NCBI RefSeq assembly: GCF_000497445.1
Contig: NZ_CM002285.1
Location: 1,774,200 to 1,838,199, forward strand
Direction of reading: 5' to 3'
From: Streptomyces roseochromogenus subsp. oscitans DS 12.976
Lineage (GTDB): Bacteria; Actinomycetota; Actinomycetes; Streptomycetales; Streptomycetaceae
Length of the DNA stretch: 64,000 bases
This document shows positions 27,698-36,214 of this stretch, piece by piece. The translations under genes were made by a program, and so were the position numbers. The notes below the pieces were generated by a model, which was given only the letters and a program-made list of their open reading frames with translations, ran no database searches and was not told the origin of the DNA. The number at the start of each line of letters is the position of its first letter. The first letter of the stretch is position 1.

Positions 27698-27910
27698 TCA
27701 CAGCCACTCATTGATGGCTGCGACCAGCACTGTTGCTTCGTAGTGGACCGCGAGTTCACAGTCGTGTCTCGTGGCTACCGCGCGGTGACGCTTGAGGAGG
27801 TTGGTGCCGCACTCCACGGCGTGGCGCTCACGGTAGTCGGCCTTGTCGAACCCTTCGGTGCAAGAGACAGCCTGCGAGCAATTCTCTGCGAGAGCGGGCC
27901 ATTGCTGCCC
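27698..27910 (-). pseudogene. C-terminal fragment of an IS5-family transposase
   Basis: Reads [20 protein letters not shown], then [20 protein letters not shown] and ends VAAINEWL. This is the YRxRxxVExxxxxLKxxRxxATR signature with the catalytic Glu of the DDE domain in IS5-group transposases. The N-terminal two-thirds and the inverted repeats are missing. Confidence 0.8.
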
Positions 27911-27930
27911 GTAAGTCCTGCTGGAGTCTG

Positions 27931-28395
27931 CTACACGGCTGCGATGGTGTAGCTGTTTCCGCCGGCACACTGCCACACGTTGGTATGGATCGCTGTAATG
28001 ACCCACCCCGACGGGATCGGCGAGTTGTCACAGACACCCATGGGACTGACCGGCGTCTGGATGGTGTAGCTGTTTCCGCCGGCACACTGCCACACGTTGG
28101 TATGGATCGCTGTAATGACCCACCCCGACGGGATCGGCGAGTTGTCACAGACACCCATGGGACTGACCGGCGTCTGGATGGTGTAGCTGGAGCCGCCGCA
28201 CTGCCAGGCGTTGGTGTTGATGGCTGTGATGACCCATCCCGACGGAACAGGTGAGGTGGAGCAGATGGTGGTGACGCTCGCGGGGTGCACGGTCGCGGGC
28301 GCGGCCTGCGCTGCGGAAGCCGTGGCCACGACTCCGCCGATGAGCAGGGCTAATACCGTCAAGAACTTTGCGAGTCTACCGCCGATGGTCTTCAT
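27931..28395 (-). CDS. Exported protein of three tandem 39-residue repeats
   Basis: 154 residues: a signal peptide (to about TASAAQA) then three repeats, each of the form C-x8[17 protein letters not shown]3[13 protein letters not shown]. Each repeat holds two cysteines, so one disulfide per unit is likely. The second and third repeats are identical at DNA level; the first is diverged. Similar short modules with PSGWVxTxI occur in other small Streptomyces secreted proteins, but I know no function. It diverges from the ArsR-like gene at 28638. Its stop lies about 20 bp from the IS5 fragment. Confidence 0.85.
   Translation of the reverse strand: MKTIGGRLAKFLTVLALLIGGVVATASAAQAAPATVHPASVTTICSTSPVPSGWVITAINTNAWQCGGSSYTIQTPVSPMGVCDNSPIPSGWVITAIHTNVWQCAGGNSYTIQTPVSPMGVCDNSPIPSGWVITAIHTNVWQCAGGNSYTIAAV
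27944..28177. repeat. Two perfect 117-bp tandem repeats inside the exported-protein gene
   Basis: 27944-28060 and 28061-28177 appear identical base for base; the third, diverged unit begins at 28178. The unit is exactly 39 codons. Confidence 0.92.
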
Positions 28396-28503
28396 TCAGT
28401 CTCCCTGTCTGTGCGTCATGCTCACTTGAGAAGGCGAACTGATCCCGATGGGCGCTGCACCGGCCCCTAGGAGTCCCGTGTGGATCAGCTGTCGGGCTGC
28501 ACC

Positions 28504-28567
28504 AATGGTTGCGAAACAGGCGTTCGATGGTCCAGCTGTTCGGCGCTGGACCTAATAGTTGCGAAAC
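28504..28567. promoter_or_regulatory. Direct repeat pair and inverted repeat upstream of the ArsR-like gene
   Basis: AATGGTTGCGAAAC (28504-28517) and AATAGTTGCGAAAC (28554-28567) are 50 bp apart and differ at one base. Between them GGTCCAGC (28529-28536) and GCTGGACC (28545-28552) form a perfect inverted repeat. The block lies in the divergent region between the repeat protein and the regulator, where an operator would be expected. Confidence 0.55.
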
Positions 28568-28637
28568 CACCCAAAGGTCTGTCGCGTCCATGGCATCATC
28601 GCGGGCTCGGGGTTCATCAGAACGACTGGGGGTAACT

Positions 28638-29651
28638 GTGCTCGAACTCGGCTTCGGCGTAGCCGACATGGCGAATATCCGATTCGGCGTCTCGCCCATG
28701 GCCCATGTGATCTGCGGCGTCGCGGGAGCGGAGCACCCCTGCGTCGGCGCCTCGGTCAACCATGATCGCTGGTGGCGCCAAGTGAAGCGGCATGTGCCGT
28801 CCCAAGCCGCCCCGGTGTTCGAGCTCGTCAACGCCAGCTTCAAAGGCGTCCCCACGTTCATCCAGGAGACCGACAGCCAGCGGCTCACCGACGAACTCGA
28901 CGCCATCCTCGCCGTTTCCGAAACCGATTTCTACGAAGACCTCGCCTTCTACGACGAGGAACCGGAACTACCACGCATCGTCGCCGAGCTGCGCGACGGA
29001 GGCACGCGACAGCTGCCGCGATTCACCAACAGCGTCTGGTTACTGTTCCAGGCCTGCATCGCTCCGCACTGGCCCGACATCCAGCGCCTCCTGCAGGCCG
29101 ACATCGCGCACCGCGCGCGGACCGCGGCCGAAGCCGGGGCCGGCGCCATGCTGAATCAGGTACACCAGAAGCTTGCCTGGCGTGAAGAAGGCGCCCTCCA
29201 GTACATAACACCTGAATGGGACGCCAGCTTAAGTCTCGGCGGACGGGGGCTCGAACTGCGCCCCAACTTCTTCCTCCAGGACGGCATCGCAGCCGTCCCC
29301 ACCGAACATGGCCCGACCACGCTGAATTACCCGATCGGCCCGCGGAGACCCGAACACCCGTCAACCCCACGAACGGACGGGTTGGCCTACCTCATCGGCT
29401 CCGCTCGGGCCCGAGCCCTGCGCGCGATCGGCCAGGGCTCCTGCACAACCGCCCAATTGGCCAAACGCCTCCGCATCACCGCCCCCTCCGCCTCCGCACA
29501 TGCCACCGCCCTACGCACAGCCGGCGCGATCACAACGGAGCGTGAAGGGCGGCAAGTACGCCACGCTCTCACCCAACTAGGCCACGACCTGCTGCGCAGC
29601 AACCCGGCGGAACACCACGCAATCCCCCCACAAGGAGACGGGACTGTTTGA
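28638..29651 (+). CDS. ArsR-type winged-helix regulator with a TTA codon
   Basis: 337 residues. The long N-terminal domain starts LELGFGVADMANIRFGVSP, a form common in Streptomyces ArsR-like regulators, and the C-terminal ~90 residues are a winged helix (RARALRAIGQGSCTTAQLAK, RITAPSASAHATALRTAGAI, REGRQVRHAL). GTG at 28638 is chosen because GGGGGT lies 4-5 nt upstream and homologues start at this motif. Leu135 is encoded by TTA (29040-29042), so translation should depend on the bldA tRNA and be delayed in development. Ligand and targets unknown; the adjacent divergent secreted-protein gene is the obvious candidate target. Confidence 0.85.
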   Translation: MLELGFGVADMANIRFGVSPMAHVICGVAGAEHPCVGASVNHDRWWRQVKRHVPSQAAPVFELVNASFKGVPTFIQETDSQRLTDELDAILAVSETDFYEDLAFYDEEPELPRIVAELRDGGTRQLPRFTNSVWLLFQACIAPHWPDIQRLLQADIAHRARTAAEAGAGAMLNQVHQKLAWREEGALQYITPEWDASLSLGGRGLELRPNFFLQDGIAAVPTEHGPTTLNYPIGPRRPEHPSTPRTDGLAYLIGSARARALRAIGQGSCTTAQLAKRLRITAPSASAHATALRTAGAITTEREGRQVRHALTQLGHDLLRSNPAEHHAIPPQGDGTV

Positions 29652-29780
29652 CCTGCGCCCCATCTCCGAGCTTGCCGAGCAGACAGATCGTCACGAACCG
29701 GGCGACACACGACTACGCCGAAACCCTGGTTGTTTCCCTGTGACAACCGTGACGGCGTAGATGCAGGGAGGGCCTCGCGG

Positions 29781-30371
29781 ATGAACGGGCCGATAGATCA
29801 ACGGACCGCACTGCTCGTGCTCGTTGGTTGCGGCATCGTGTACGTCGCCTTCGAGCACCCGCCGTTCGGCACCGCCCTCGTCGTTGGTGTTGCCGTGGTG
29901 ACACTGCTCCACCTTGTTATGCGAGGGCGCCAACCCTCATGCCGCTCAACTTCGACGGCGGGCGCTCACGGTCCGCGCCATGCCTATGAGGCTCCTGCGT
30001 CACCGCTGAGCGTCGCCCTGTGCCCCGCTTCGCACGGCCTCGCTACAGCCACGCGCGCCTCGCAGTCCGGAACAGCGAACCGGAATCCGGCAAGCGCCTG
30101 CCGTTCCTCCGCCGTGAAGGGATGGGTGGCGGCATCCGCGGGCGTGGGGAAGGGAATCTCGCTCAGACCTCTCGAAGCGTCCGCAGACCCGGTAGCCCGT
30201 CCCGATGGGGGTGGCGACCGCGGTGCGGCCGAGGTCGAGGCCGTCGGAGTAGAAGAGCCGGTGGGCGTGCAGACCTCGCAGCGAGCAAAAGCCGATGGCG
30301 AAGGTCCTGCCGGGCTCGCCTCGCCCCAGTCGGCGCGGTGGCAGGTGGCGGCCCGGGCCGTCCACAAGTAG
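29781..30371 (+). CDS. Small two-helix membrane protein, C-terminus replaced by read-through
   Basis: GGGAGGG 8 nt before the ATG marks a real start. The first ~55 residues have two membrane helices (ALLVLVGCGIVYVAF, GTALVVGVAVVTLLHLV), the size of a typical small Streptomyces membrane protein. Beyond about 29945 the frame continues to 30371 only because it runs antisense over fragments of a monooxygenase and a regulator; that 140-residue tail is not native. The ancestral stop has probably been lost at the junction. Confidence 0.5.
   Translation: MNGPIDQRTALLVLVGCGIVYVAFEHPPFGTALVVGVAVVTLLHLVMRGRQPSCRSTSTAGAHGPRHAYEAPASPLSVALCPASHGLATATRASQSGTANRNPASACRSSAVKGWVAASAGVGKGISLRPLEASADPVARPDGGGDRGAAEVEAVGVEEPVGVQTSQRAKADGEGPAGLASPQSARWQVAARAVHK
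30070..30170 (-). pseudogene. Fragment of an LLM-class monooxygenase
   Basis: Reads GLSEIPFPTPADAATHPFTA then EERQALAGFR, almost the same as an internal segment of the intact monooxygenase at 53536-54522. Only ~34 codons remain, with no catalytic residues. It abuts the regulator fragment at 30171. Confidence 0.75.
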
Positions 30372-30480
30372 AGCTGTCCAACCGGCATTTCGGCGATCTG
30401 CACGTGGATGCGTCCAGGGGCGGCGAACGCCTCATAGACGTTCCGCAGCGGGCAGGTGCCGACATCCCCGGATCGTGAAG
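30171..30480 (-). pseudogene. Remnant of a RamB/PrpR-like XRE regulator C-terminal domain, copy 1
   Basis: Two frames give GTCPLRNVYEAFAAPGRIHV, QIAEMPVGQLYLWTARAA and then GEPGRTFAIGF, HAHRLFYSDGLDLGR, the Cys-containing C-terminal domain (DUF2083 type) of short-chain fatty-acyl-responsive XRE regulators. Helix-turn-helix and middle domain are absent. The same piece recurs at 45370-45640. On the plus strand, 30473-30545 also reads EEELRAADVASAARLTKALG, like the start of an ArsR gene. Confidence 0.65.
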
Positions 30481-30573
30481 AGGAGTTGCGGGCGGCGGAT
30501 GTGGCGTCGGCGGCCCGGCTGACCAAGGCGCTTGGAGACCCGTTGCCGTGTTGCAGGCCGTTAGCCTGTCGGT

Positions 30574-31917
30574 ATGTCAGAGCGTGTCATGCCCGGTCGC
30601 ACGGACGGCCTGATCACCCTGGGTGCCGCGGACGCTCTGTGGGTCGATCTGACGGCCGGCAGTGCTGTGCCGACGGCTTCTGGGGCATTCACCTGCTCTC
30701 CTGCCCATGCCCAGGTGGGGTACGTCCTGCTCGGCGGCCAGGTGGTGGCGACGGTGAGGGCGAGCGGCGGTCAGTGGAGTGTTCGCGAGGTTGCAGTGCG
30801 CCGGGCGACCGCGGAACTGAACGCGGTGGGGATGGATCGGCAGGACCTGGTCCGCATCGGTCCGTTTCGTGGGGTGTCGCGGCAGGAGTGCACCGAGGAA
30901 ACGCCGCTGCGTTGGCGCCGGCGCATCGCGGGGGAACTGCAGGAGCTGGGCGGCCCCGAGCGGGCAGCACGACGTGAAGTCGGCCGGCCGTACCATCTGG
31001 CGGGGATTGACTGGCGGCAGATGCTCGTTGAGCAGACCCGCGACGGGACGCAGCCGATGTGGTGGCTGCCGCGCGCTGTGGTCAGGCTGCTGGATGCGGC
31101 CGAGCACGCCGAAACGCAGTGGGTGCACGCCGCGCGGACCCGCCGGGCAAGCGCTGCCGACGCCGAGCCGCCCTCCCTCCCCCGGCAGGCCCGAGCCGCC
31201 GACGGCCGGCAGACGACGAGCCCCGAGGTCCCCACCGTCTCGCTGCGCCCATACAACGGGGAGTTGGAGGGCCGGCTGTACTCGGTGCTCAGCAGGAAGC
31301 CCGGTACCTCCCGCAGGGTGGCTGGTTGGGTGTGCGCCGTCTGCGGCACTGCGCCCGCCACCGTGCTCGACCATTGCCACGAACACGGCTACGTCCGCGC
31401 CCCCGTCTGCCAGTCCTGCAACACACAGGAACGCCCCGACCACCTGTACAGCAACGACATCCGCGTGGCAAACCACTACACACGCCTCTTCGACACCGAC
31501 ACCGACGACTGGCTGCGCCACTGGCACCGCTGCCCCGGCTGCCGCGCCCGCACCACCCTCCCGTTGCCGCACCTCGCCGCGTGGACCGCCCACATAGCCT
31601 GCCGGTCACTGCGCCCGACCCACCGCGCCTCCCGCGGGCGCAAGCCCTGCGGTGTCCTGCGCGTGTCCTGGACAGGCAGTCAGAACGCGCCCCGTTCCTG
31701 CCTGCTCACGGTCACCGTCGACTTCTGCCCCTCCGGCGAGCACCGCGTCCTGGCACAAGTCCCCTACCGCGAAGCCGCCGAGCGGTTTCGCGTCTGGTTG
31801 GCCGAGACAGCCCCTGCCGTGGCCGCCGCGGCCGGTCCTGACCGCTTGGACGGCCTCCCTGCCCAGTTCCGGCCAGTCATCGCGGACACCAGCGGCGAGG
31901 GCCTGGAACTGTTCTGA
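30574..31917 (+). CDS. HNH protein of the recombination endonuclease VII type
   Basis: 447 residues. Residues ~250-300 form an endonuclease VII domain: CAVCGTA, then VLDHCHEHGYVRAPVCQSCN, giving a Cys4 zinc site around the HNH-like DHCH catalytic motif. A second Cys pair (HRCPGC) follows at ~310. The first ~150 residues and the C-terminal ~100 residues have no family I recognise. Endonuclease VII of phage T4 resolves branched DNA; stand-alone actinobacterial versions are found in plasmids, phages and accessory islands and may act in defence or element maintenance. It is flanked by gene debris, consistent with a mobile origin. Confidence 0.8.
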   Translation: MSERVMPGRTDGLITLGAADALWVDLTAGSAVPTASGAFTCSPAHAQVGYVLLGGQVVATVRASGGQWSVREVAVRRATAELNAVGMDRQDLVRIGPFRGVSRQECTEETPLRWRRRIAGELQELGGPERAARREVGRPYHLAGIDWRQMLVEQTRDGTQPMWWLPRAVVRLLDAAEHAETQWVHAARTRRASAADAEPPSLPRQARAADGRQTTSPEVPTVSLRPYNGELEGRLYSVLSRKPGTSRRVAGWVCAVCGTAPATVLDHCHEHGYVRAPVCQSCNTQERPDHLYSNDIRVANHYTRLFDTDTDDWLRHWHRCPGCRARTTLPLPHLAAWTAHIACRSLRPTHRASRGRKPCGVLRVSWTGSQNAPRSCLLTVTVDFCPSGEHRVLAQVPYREAAERFRVWLAETAPAVAAAAGPDRLDGLPAQFRPVIADTSGEGLELF

Positions 31918-32110
31918 GCGGGCACCGGGAGACCTGACACCCCAACACCACCTCGCAGTTCCTGGCCCCCCCGACACGGTCACCCCGCACATCCCAGCGA
32001 AATGCGCAGCAGAGATACCTCGGACCCCGCTCCGCACTGATTTCCCAGATGAGAAGCGAGTGGGGACAGGAGCCGTGCGATCGTGCTCCTTCGCCGCTGC
32101 TCGCCTGCTC
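31918..32110. other. Convergent intergenic
   Basis: 193 bp between convergent genes; no gene or clear hairpin seen. Confidence 0.4.
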
Positions 32111-33988
32111 TCATGATCGCTCGGCGAGTACGACGACCGCGTCCTTCTCGGTCAGCACCAGCGGCTGTGTCCTGGACGGGTTGAGGAAGATCCCGTACTC
32201 GGGCGGCTCGTCGCCGCGGCGTGCCAGACGGTAGCCGATGGCTGTCTCTCCTCGACGACGTGCCGCCTCGATCACTGTGGCGAAGTTGGCCTCAGCTTCC
32301 GGAACGAGGTAGTCGGCCGCCGGCTTGAGGTAGATCTCCGAGCCCTCGGGATCCAAAAGGTCGGTGAAAACGGCGTACAGATGCCGGTTCTCCGTCAGTT
32401 GGGTCAGTACGAGGCTGATCACCTTGGTGCTGACGATGAAGTCGTCTGCCCTGGTGACCTGGGCGACCTCTCGGTTCGCGTCGTCATTCATCTCGGTGAC
32501 GATCGAGTACGGGTACCCGAGGCGGTCTTGGATGTCGCGGAGGTGGAGCAGCGTCACCAGTGTCCGGTCGTCCGCCGGGCCTGGGCTGATGCTGTCGTCC
32601 GCGAGGACGACGACGTGCCGGTAGCCGCCCAGGTCCAGGGCCTTCAGCGATGATCGGCGAGTCGGCTCGCAGCGCTTGTGACCCACCGTGAGGTTCTCAA
32701 GGCCCTCCCGCACGCCCTGCGCCGGTGGCCGTGGCGAGGCGATGTCCAGAACCGAGCCCGGCTCCACAAAGCCGTCCAGGAGTTTGACGAGCTTCGGCGC
32801 ACGGGAGTTGGTGCCGATCAGGAGAGTGCGGTCGGGTTCCGGCGGCGGGCCGAGGGCCGAAGTGATCGCTGATTCGACGATGGCCGGCGGGGTCTGGGCC
32901 AGCCGGATCACCAGGTCGTCCTCCGCAAGCAGGATCATCTGGTCGCCGGAGCCGATGACGGTGTCCATCGCGGGGTTGATCAATACCTTTCCGTTGCTTC
33001 GGCGCAGACCGACAGGGACTCCGAGGTCATAGGCATGAAGGGCCTCGCCGAAGGCCAACCCGACCAGAGCGGCCTCCTGTCGCATGTAGAACTCGTTACG
33101 GATGAAACTCAGCAATTCGTTGAAGACGGTGGACAGGCCCGTCTGCCGGTGGGCCTGCGCGACGAGGCGGACAGTGATGTCGTCGGCGTCGATGACCAGG
33201 GCGTTTTCACCTGCCGCCAGCCGAGCGGCGGCGACGTTCTCCGAATCCTGCACCGCAGCCACGACGGTGGGGCGCGTGCCGCTCCAGGTCCGGCTGTTCA
33301 GCAGCAGCAGGATCTTGATGACATTGATGTCGTTGTCGTCGCCGACCGGGGGCAGCACCATGATCGACTTGGCGGTGTCCGGGCTGACCAGTTCCAGGTC
33401 CGACCGCACGAGAGGGCTGCCCGAGCGGCAGATGACGCGGGTGTGGCCGGTGTCGGGGATCCGGGAGCGGATCGCGTCGTCCATGTCGACCTTGTCCTGG
33501 TCGGCGAGGACGACCACGCACGAGCGGCGCTCACTCTGGTTCGCCTCGACCAGCTCCGCGATCACCGTGAAGACCTGGTCCGACCAGCCCAGCACGATCG
33601 TGTGCCCACGCTCGATCAGCCGTGACCGGCCCTTGCGCAGCTCCTGGATCCGGTGATCCAGGCCCGTGGTCAGGACACCGATGAGCGCACTGACGATGAA
33701 GATCCCGCCGACGGTCACCGTCAGCATCAGGGCCAGGAACACCGGCCCGCCGGTGTCCGCCCCCATGGTGCCCGGGTCCAGGGCGCGCAGCAGACTCATC
33801 CACGCCACGCCCCGCCAGCCGCCGTTGCGTTCGGATTCGGTTCTGGTGAGCGTCACCACCAGGGTCGTGACCAGCACGATGAGCACAACCGAGGCAAGCG
33901 CGAGCCAACTGATCAGCGCCGGTGTTCCCCGGTCCATCGTGCCGTCGAACCAGTACCGAAACCGCTCCCGCAGTCTGCCGCGCCCCAC
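32111..33988 (-). CDS. CASTOR/POLLUX-like ion channel protein with two RCK (TrkA-N-like) domains
   Basis: 625 residues. N-terminal membrane helices (LISWLALASVVLIVLVTTLV; VFLALMLTVTVGGIFIVSAL) surround a short pore loop region, followed by two nucleotide-binding-like RCK modules (GHTIVLGWSDQVFTVIAELV; TLLIGTNSRAPKLVKLLDGF) and a C-terminal TrkA-C-like end. This matches bacterial relatives of the plant CASTOR/POLLUX channels, which form tetrameric cation channels gated by cytoplasmic ligand binding. GTG at 33988 follows GAGGGA by 6 nt and yields the usual ~620 residues; the longer frame upstream lacks similarity. Confidence 0.88.
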   Translation of the reverse strand: MGRGRLRERFRYWFDGTMDRGTPALISWLALASVVLIVLVTTLVVTLTRTESERNGGWRGVAWMSLLRALDPGTMGADTGGPVFLALMLTVTVGGIFIVSALIGVLTTGLDHRIQELRKGRSRLIERGHTIVLGWSDQVFTVIAELVEANQSERRSCVVVLADQDKVDMDDAIRSRIPDTGHTRVICRSGSPLVRSDLELVSPDTAKSIMVLPPVGDDNDINVIKILLLLNSRTWSGTRPTVVAAVQDSENVAAARLAAGENALVIDADDITVRLVAQAHRQTGLSTVFNELLSFIRNEFYMRQEAALVGLAFGEALHAYDLGVPVGLRRSNGKVLINPAMDTVIGSGDQMILLAEDDLVIRLAQTPPAIVESAITSALGPPPEPDRTLLIGTNSRAPKLVKLLDGFVEPGSVLDIASPRPPAQGVREGLENLTVGHKRCEPTRRSSLKALDLGGYRHVVVLADDSISPGPADDRTLVTLLHLRDIQDRLGYPYSIVTEMNDDANREVAQVTRADDFIVSTKVISLVLTQLTENRHLYAVFTDLLDPEGSEIYLKPAADYLVPEAEANFATVIEAARRRGETAIGYRLARRGDEPPEYGIFLNPSRTQPLVLTEKDAVVVLAERS

Positions 33989-34433
33989 CCCAGCTCCCTC
34001 ACATTCCTCTTGCCGAGCCCGTTGCCCGGAGCCCGCACACTTCCTGGCACACCCGTGAGCAGCACAGTCGCAGGTGCTCAACCGCGCTCGCCCGCCCCGA
34101 GCAGGCCGCGGAGAAGATCGCTCGTACGCCCGCCGCCGCTGTGCCGGCGCCGTAGTCGGCCCCTCTTCCTCGAAGTGCACGGCCGGTTCAGTGCGTCACG
34201 ACGAGCGGTGGGACCGCGCTCAGCCAGTGCCCTGGCAGACAACGTTTGCCGGTCAAGGAGCGGCGTCCGGTGCGTGCTCTGGGGTCCCCGGCAGAAGGCT
34301 GGAGGAGTGCCGGCCGGAAGCCGTACTCGATGGGCTGGGCGTACGTGGGCTTTCGGCCGGTGCGGCGAGTGGGGGTGCCCCCTCTGGGGGAGTGCCGGGC
34401 GTCGCGACGGGGCGAACGTTGCCTGTCGGGGCA
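33989..34433. other. Intergenic, no gene recognised
   Basis: A CCCCC-TCT-GGGGG hairpin at 34378-34390 lies 44 bp from the stop of the flavin monooxygenase gene and could terminate it. No other support for features. Confidence 0.45.
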
Positions 34434-35831
34434 CTAGGTGCCGCGCGACCGCGCCCGCGCCGGGGCGGGCGCAGCGTTCCGCGTCCGGCCCTTGGCCGGC
34501 TGCGCGGTCAGGACCTTCAGCGCCACTACTGGGTGGAACAGTACGGCCGGCGAGGCCACCATGTTCACCACCCGCACGAATCTCGCCCACACGCCGGTGT
34601 CCCTCACCGCCACGTGAAGCAGACGCGCGTTGTACCAGTGCGCGAAACGCGCCGCGAGCGGCTGCCCCTCCGGGTTCCACATCAGGTCGCAGTTGGTGGA
34701 AAGTGTCCAGGGGCCAAGCACCAGGCGGCCCACCTTCTTCTGGAAACCGGCAGCGAGACCGTCCAGCTGCCCGGACGCGCCGCGCCGGGCCAGCATGCCC
34801 TGGAGCACTTCCGCCTCCACCGCGGCCATCGTCAGACCCTGGCCGTAGACGGGGTTGAACACGCAGACGGCGTCGCCGACGGCGACAAGCCGGTCCGGCC
34901 AGTTCTTGACCGCGTGGTAGAGCCGCCACTGGTTGTCGACGTTGGTGCAGCAACGGGTGTGCTCCTGCACGGTGCGCCGGCCGAGCTGCTGGGCCAGGCG
35001 CGGATTGTCCAGGCTCTCGGCGAACGCCAGGTAACCCGCGTCGTCGGTCGGCGGCTGATCCTGGAAGGCGAACAGCGAGCAGGTCCACCGGTTGCGCTCC
35101 ACGGCGAGCAGGACCCCGGCCCGGGGCACGCCGGGAGCGAACAACATCTGGTAGGCGATGTGGAAGTCCGGATGGCCGGGGTCGCTCTTCTCCAGCTGGC
35201 CGAAGATCATCGACGTGAACGTGACTTTCGCCTTCACCGTGCGCGTCGGCGGCACGGTGACGCCCATCAAGCCCAGCCAGTGGGCCAGGGAGCTGGACCA
35301 CCCGGAGGCGTCGACGACGAGATCGGCGGTGATCCCGATGGATTCCGCGCCCTGCGGCCGGCACGTCACCCCGCCCACCCGGCCCGACGGATTCCTGGTC
35401 AGGCCCGTGCACTGGGTGGACGCCATGAGTGCGACGCCGGGCAGCGCGAGCACCTTACGGCGCAGCCGGCGCTCCAGCTCGTGACGAGTGAAGCTCTGGA
35501 TCCGCACACCCGTACGGTTGCGGGGTGCGAGCCCGACGGGCAGCAGGAAGTCGACGCCCTCCCCGTAGTCGAAAACCGGCGCCCCCGCCTGTCTCAACTC
35601 CTCGCGTATCCCCGGAAACAGCCGCTCCAGGATCTCCCCGCCACGCGCCAGCAGGGCATGCGCGTGGTGGCCCTGCGGGACGCCCGGATGCACGCCGGTG
35701 TCCACGTCCACGGCATCCCGCTCCACAAGGACGACCTCATCGAAGAAGCCCGCCAGCACCCGCGCGGTCACCAGCCCCGCGTAGCTGCCGCCGATGACAA
35801 CAGCCCTGCCCCAAGGATGATCTGCTCCCAT
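34434..35831 (-). CDS. FAD-dependent monooxygenase / oxidoreductase (PHBH fold)
   Basis: 465 residues. N-terminal Rossmann motif VIGGSYAGLVTARVL for the ADP part of FAD, an acidic end of strand 2 (VLVERD), a GHHAHAL motif and the distal FAD motif VGDAVCVFNPVYGQGLT. The sequence is of the group that acts on large lipophilic or polyketide substrates rather than small phenols. GGGAG lies 7 nt before ATG 35831. The two multidrug-type exporters downstream (37-40 kb) lie on the opposite strand, so any link to a metabolite pathway is only suggestive. Confidence 0.88.
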   Translation of the reverse strand: MGADHPWGRAVVIGGSYAGLVTARVLAGFFDEVVLVERDAVDVDTGVHPGVPQGHHAHALLARGGEILERLFPGIREELRQAGAPVFDYGEGVDFLLPVGLAPRNRTGVRIQSFTRHELERRLRRKVLALPGVALMASTQCTGLTRNPSGRVGGVTCRPQGAESIGITADLVVDASGWSSSLAHWLGLMGVTVPPTRTVKAKVTFTSMIFGQLEKSDPGHPDFHIAYQMLFAPGVPRAGVLLAVERNRWTCSLFAFQDQPPTDDAGYLAFAESLDNPRLAQQLGRRTVQEHTRCCTNVDNQWRLYHAVKNWPDRLVAVGDAVCVFNPVYGQGLTMAAVEAEVLQGMLARRGASGQLDGLAAGFQKKVGRLVLGPWTLSTNCDLMWNPEGQPLAARFAHWYNARLLHVAVRDTGVWARFVRVVNMVASPAVLFHPVVALKVLTAQPAKGRTRNAAPAPARARSRGT

Positions 35832-35929
35832 GCCATCTCCCACACGTGACCGGGCCAGCGCGTCCACGCCAAGTCAACGACACCGCTGAAGCGCCCGGCA
35901 CCGGGCTCGGGAAGCACTCGGGTAGCGCG

Positions 35930-36214
35930 TTACAGCACAGGCCAGCTGGCAACCAGCGCTTGCACCACATCAAGGTGTGACTCACGGGCCACGGTGCCTT
36001 CCCCAAGTGCGCGGTGCAGCAGGGCCCACGTCGATCCGTCCCGGAGCTGCCGGCAGCTGCCGTCCACCCAGGCCGTGCGGATGGTGGGGTGGGCCGCAGC
36101 CGCCTGGTCGACCAAGTGGGTGCCGACGACGGAGTTTCGCACGCTCGCGACCGTGACCAGCACTGCGAGCAGCAGTCCGAGGGTATCGGTGACAATGCTT
36201 CGCTTGCGGCCCAC
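35930..36214 (-). pseudogene. Internal fragment of an IS5-family transposase
   Basis: Reads GRKRSIVTDTLGLLLAVLVT, THLVDQAAAAHPTIRTAWVD, the middle of the DDE domain including a catalytic Asp region (WVDG). Start, C-terminal Glu region and inverted repeats are missing. It cuts off the 3' end of the gene at 36215-36747. Confidence 0.82.

Noticed and set aside
27944..28270. CRISPR array
   Set aside because: The 117-bp units are contiguous without spacers and are codons of an exported protein.
29945..30371. Genuine C-terminal domain of the small membrane protein
   Set aside because: The stretch is antisense to monooxygenase and regulator fragments and has no independent support.
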